Both the position numbers and the translations under genes were made by a program. From positions 1 through 7,412 of the forward strand of contig CAJCBY010000289.1 of assembly GCA_903960725.1 (NCBI GenBank): 7,412 nucleotides of DNA, given 5' to 3'. The notes beneath the pieces were generated by a model that saw only the letters and a program-made list of their open reading frames with translations, made no database searches and was not told where the DNA came from. The stretch's first letter is position 1, and every line of letters starts with the position of its first letter. Below are positions 5,626-7,412 of the stretch, piece after piece. Source of the stretch: an uncultured Cytophagaceae bacterium (lineage in GTDB: Bacteria > Bacteroidota > Bacteroidia > Cytophagales > Spirosomataceae).

Positions 5626-7412
5626 TTAACGTGGGCCACCGCCTCCGAAGCCGCCTCCGCCGCCACCCATACGCATGCCTGGCATACCCATCGGTTGTTG
5701 TGGAGCCGCTGGTGCCGCGTCTGAATCGCCTTTCGTATCATCATTGTTAACTGATTTCTTCTTCTTAGTAGGTCCAAAACTCATTTTTCCTATCCGGTAA
5801 GAGAAGTTGATTTTAAAGTTCATGTTACGCAATGTGTTCTCACTTTTTGAGTTGATCACTGGCGTTTGCGTTTCGCTGCGAATAATAAATCCATTAGGAG
5901 TCAAGAAGTTCTCTGCTCCAAAACCGATACTTCCCTTTTTGTTTTTAAAGTCTTTCTTTAAACTCAAGCTATAGATTCCGAAACCACCTTGAGAACCTTG
6001 CAATTGCACTTGATTCACACGATAGAAGGAGAAGATTTGTGCTCCCCAACCATTACCGATATTATAATTACCATAAACACGGAAGTTGGATTGAAGACCT
6101 TGATTCTTTGCTCTTAATAAAGGATCTGGCACGTTATTCGCTAAAACCATATAGGATAAGTCTCCACCCCCACCAATCATCAATTTATTAGAAAGGTTGA
6201 TATTTAAATTAACATTCATGCCATAGGCGTCCTCATTTCCAATATTTTGAGAGGTAGTTTTAACAGTATCCCCTCTTACTTCTCTAATTTGGTTAATCGC
6301 GCCAGTAGTGTTTCTAACAAAGAATGAAGTAGAGATATACGTCTGCTTTATGAACTTACTGTATGATACCTCATAGTTGTTCGTAAACTCAGGAGCCAAA
6401 GTTGGATTACCCACCGAAATATTTAATGGGTTAGTTGCATTCACGTTTGGATTCAAATTCTGAATTCCTGGACGTTGAAGACGACGGTTATAGCTGAATC
6501 TCCACGTCCCTGACTTAAAGGTCTTAGACATATTAAAACTAGGTACTAAAACACCATAAGGAGGAATCACCGTATTTTGACCTTCTTTCTTCAAGAAACT
6601 AGCTGAAATGTCCGTGTATTCATAACGCGCACCTGCCTTGATACTCCACTTATTTTTAGTCGTTAAAGTATAAGAACTATACGTACTCCAAATATTCTGA
6701 AGATAATCAAATACGTTACTTGGAAGAATCGCAGTATTTACCTCTCTGTAAATTCTATCAGCACCCGCTATATATGATTGGTAATCTGAGGTTACATTTC
6801 TCGTAATTCCTTTTGCTCCGAATTCTAGCATTTGGTTCTTAGAAATAGGAGTCTGATAATCTAATTGAAACGTTGCCTCTTCATTGTATGAGCTATTTTC
6901 ATTCTTGATAGAACTCATAATCTCGCTCATAGTGGAACGAGGATTCATGATTAAATTATAGAAATCATTTGCTCGGTTGTTACGGCTGTACATCGTCAAA
7001 ATAGAGAATTCACGTTGTGCTTTAGCAAAAGTCTTCGTGTAATCAATATTAATATCCACATTAGCTGATTGATCAAGTGAATTTGTGTTTCGAATGGATG
7101 AAACAACGTCATTTCTGATTTGCTTCAATCCATCTTGCCAGTTATTTCCGTTACGTAATCCAAACCGAACGCTAGAGGTAATCGAGTTGTACTTATTAAT
7201 ATCCCAATCGAAACCTAATTGGTAATTACCAAACAACCCTTGGCGTCTTGTTTCTGCTGTTTGGAAGTTGCGTGTCTCTAGCCCATTATTTTGTGTAATC
7301 TGTGTACTTTCAAACTTACCATTGACATTGTACTCTGAACGGCCAAAACCACCTAAGGACATCCCCCAGTTTTTGTTTCTAAAGTTTCCGTTTAAAGACA
7401 AATTAGAACCTC
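5626..7412 (-). CDS. Outer-membrane beta-barrel / TonB-receptor-like protein, C-terminal part (5' end outside window)
   Basis: The frame stays open to the right edge (594 full codons visible). The first in-window start-like codon, TTG at 7401, is internal, so the real start, signal peptide and any plug or carboxypeptidase-like domain lie outside. The visible part is nearly all alternating beta-strand, rich in Asn, Ser, Tyr and aromatic residues, as expected for a barrel in the outer membrane. The segment at about 6390-6500 has RRLQRP, LNPN, then GNPTLAPE and YEVSYSKF, the hallmark pattern of the Bacteroidota outer-membrane beta-barrel family (OMP_b-brl_3 type, TonB-receptor related). The last strand is probably MNFKINFSYRIGKMSF. 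A 49-residue tail follows: four lysines, an acidic stretch, Ala/Pro/Gln, then Met- and Gly-rich sequence ending GGGGPR. Ligand unknown; no SusD partner is seen downstream. Convergent with the prenyl synthase gene. Confidence 0.85.
   Translation of the reverse strand, partial: GSNLSLNGNFRNKNWGMSLGGFGRSEYNVNGKFESTQITQNNGLETRNFQTAETRRQGLFGNYQLGFDWDINKYNSITSSVRFGLRNGNNWQDGLKQIRNDVVSSIRNTNSLDQSANVDINIDYTKTFAKAQREFSILTMYSRNNRANDFYNLIMNPRSTMSEIMSSIKNENSSYNEEATFQLDYQTPISKNQMLEFGAKGITRNVTSDYQSYIAGADRIYREVNTAILPSNVFDYLQNIWSTYSSYTLTTKNKWSIKAGARYEYTDISASFLKKEGQNTVIPPYGVLVPSFNMSKTFKSGTWRFSYNRRLQRPGIQNLNPNVNATNPLNISVGNPTLAPEFTNNYEVSYSKFIKQTYISTSFFVRNTTGAINQIREVRGDTVKTTSQNIGNEDAYGMNVNLNINLSNKLMIGGGGDLSYMVLANNVPDPLLRAKNQGLQSNFRVYGNYNIGNGWGAQIFSFYRVNQVQLQGSQGGFGIYSLSLKKDFKNKKGSIGFGAENFLTPNGFIIRSETQTPVINSKSENTLRNMNFKINFSYRIGKMSFGPTKKKKSVNNDDTKGDSDAAPAAPQQPMGMPGMRMGGGGGGFGGGGPR

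Noticed and set aside
5532..5777. Minus-strand open frame 5532-5777
   Set aside because: It runs through the bidirectional terminator and is another frame of the Gly-rich end of the barrel gene; its composition reflects the GC-rich repeat.
7399..7401. TTG as a start codon of the barrel protein
   Set aside because: The frame continues upstream without a stop to the window edge (codons for Gly, Ser, Asn precede it), there is no signal peptide after it, and the family has a long N-terminal part. It is an internal leucine.

Overview
The window looks like a chromosomal segment of a Bacteroidota bacterium, most plausibly a pigmented member of the Cytophagales. Evidence read from the sequence: moderate G+C, no Shine-Dalgarno sequences before the starts, promoter-like TTG-N19-TAnnTTTG elements typical of this phylum, a Bacteroidota-type outer-membrane beta-barrel protein with a Gly/Met-rich tail, a secreted GH43 glycosidase with carbohydrate-binding extensions, and a carotenoid 4-ketolase of the CrtW type. 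The genus cannot be fixed from this sequence alone.

Layout. (1) 1-1567, minus strand: a secreted GH43-family glycoside hydrolase with a discoidin-like domain and the start of an Fn3-like domain, cut off by the left edge. (2) 1610-2305, plus: CrtW-like beta-carotene ketolase, divergent from the glycosidase across only 42 bp that contain a perfect short inverted repeat. (3) 2360-3639, plus: the pyrH-frr pair (UMP kinase, ribosome recycling factor), with a good phylum-type promoter overlapping the end of crtW and a strong hairpin terminator after frr. (4) 3668-4528, minus: a patatin-like lipid acyl hydrolase, convergent with frr. (5) 4590-5564, plus: a long-chain trans-polyprenyl diphosphate synthase, divergent from the patatin gene across 61 bp. 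(6) 5586-5617: a hairpin that can terminate in both directions. (7) 5626-7412, minus: the C-terminal part of an outer-membrane beta-barrel (TonB-receptor-like) protein, cut off by the right edge.

The genes do not form one pathway. pyrH-frr is housekeeping (pyrimidine nucleotide supply and translation recycling). The prenyl synthase supplies an isoprenoid chain, probably for menaquinone, and CrtW decorates a carotenoid; both draw on isoprenoid precursors but sit in separate transcription units. The two outer genes are cell-envelope or secreted functions. There is no gene-free stretch over 100 bp, and I see no RNA gene, insertion sequence, CRISPR array or phage signature. I find no convincing undescribed system; the best second-look items are the beta-barrel protein's C-terminal tail, the compact divergent promoter regions, and the isolated crtW.
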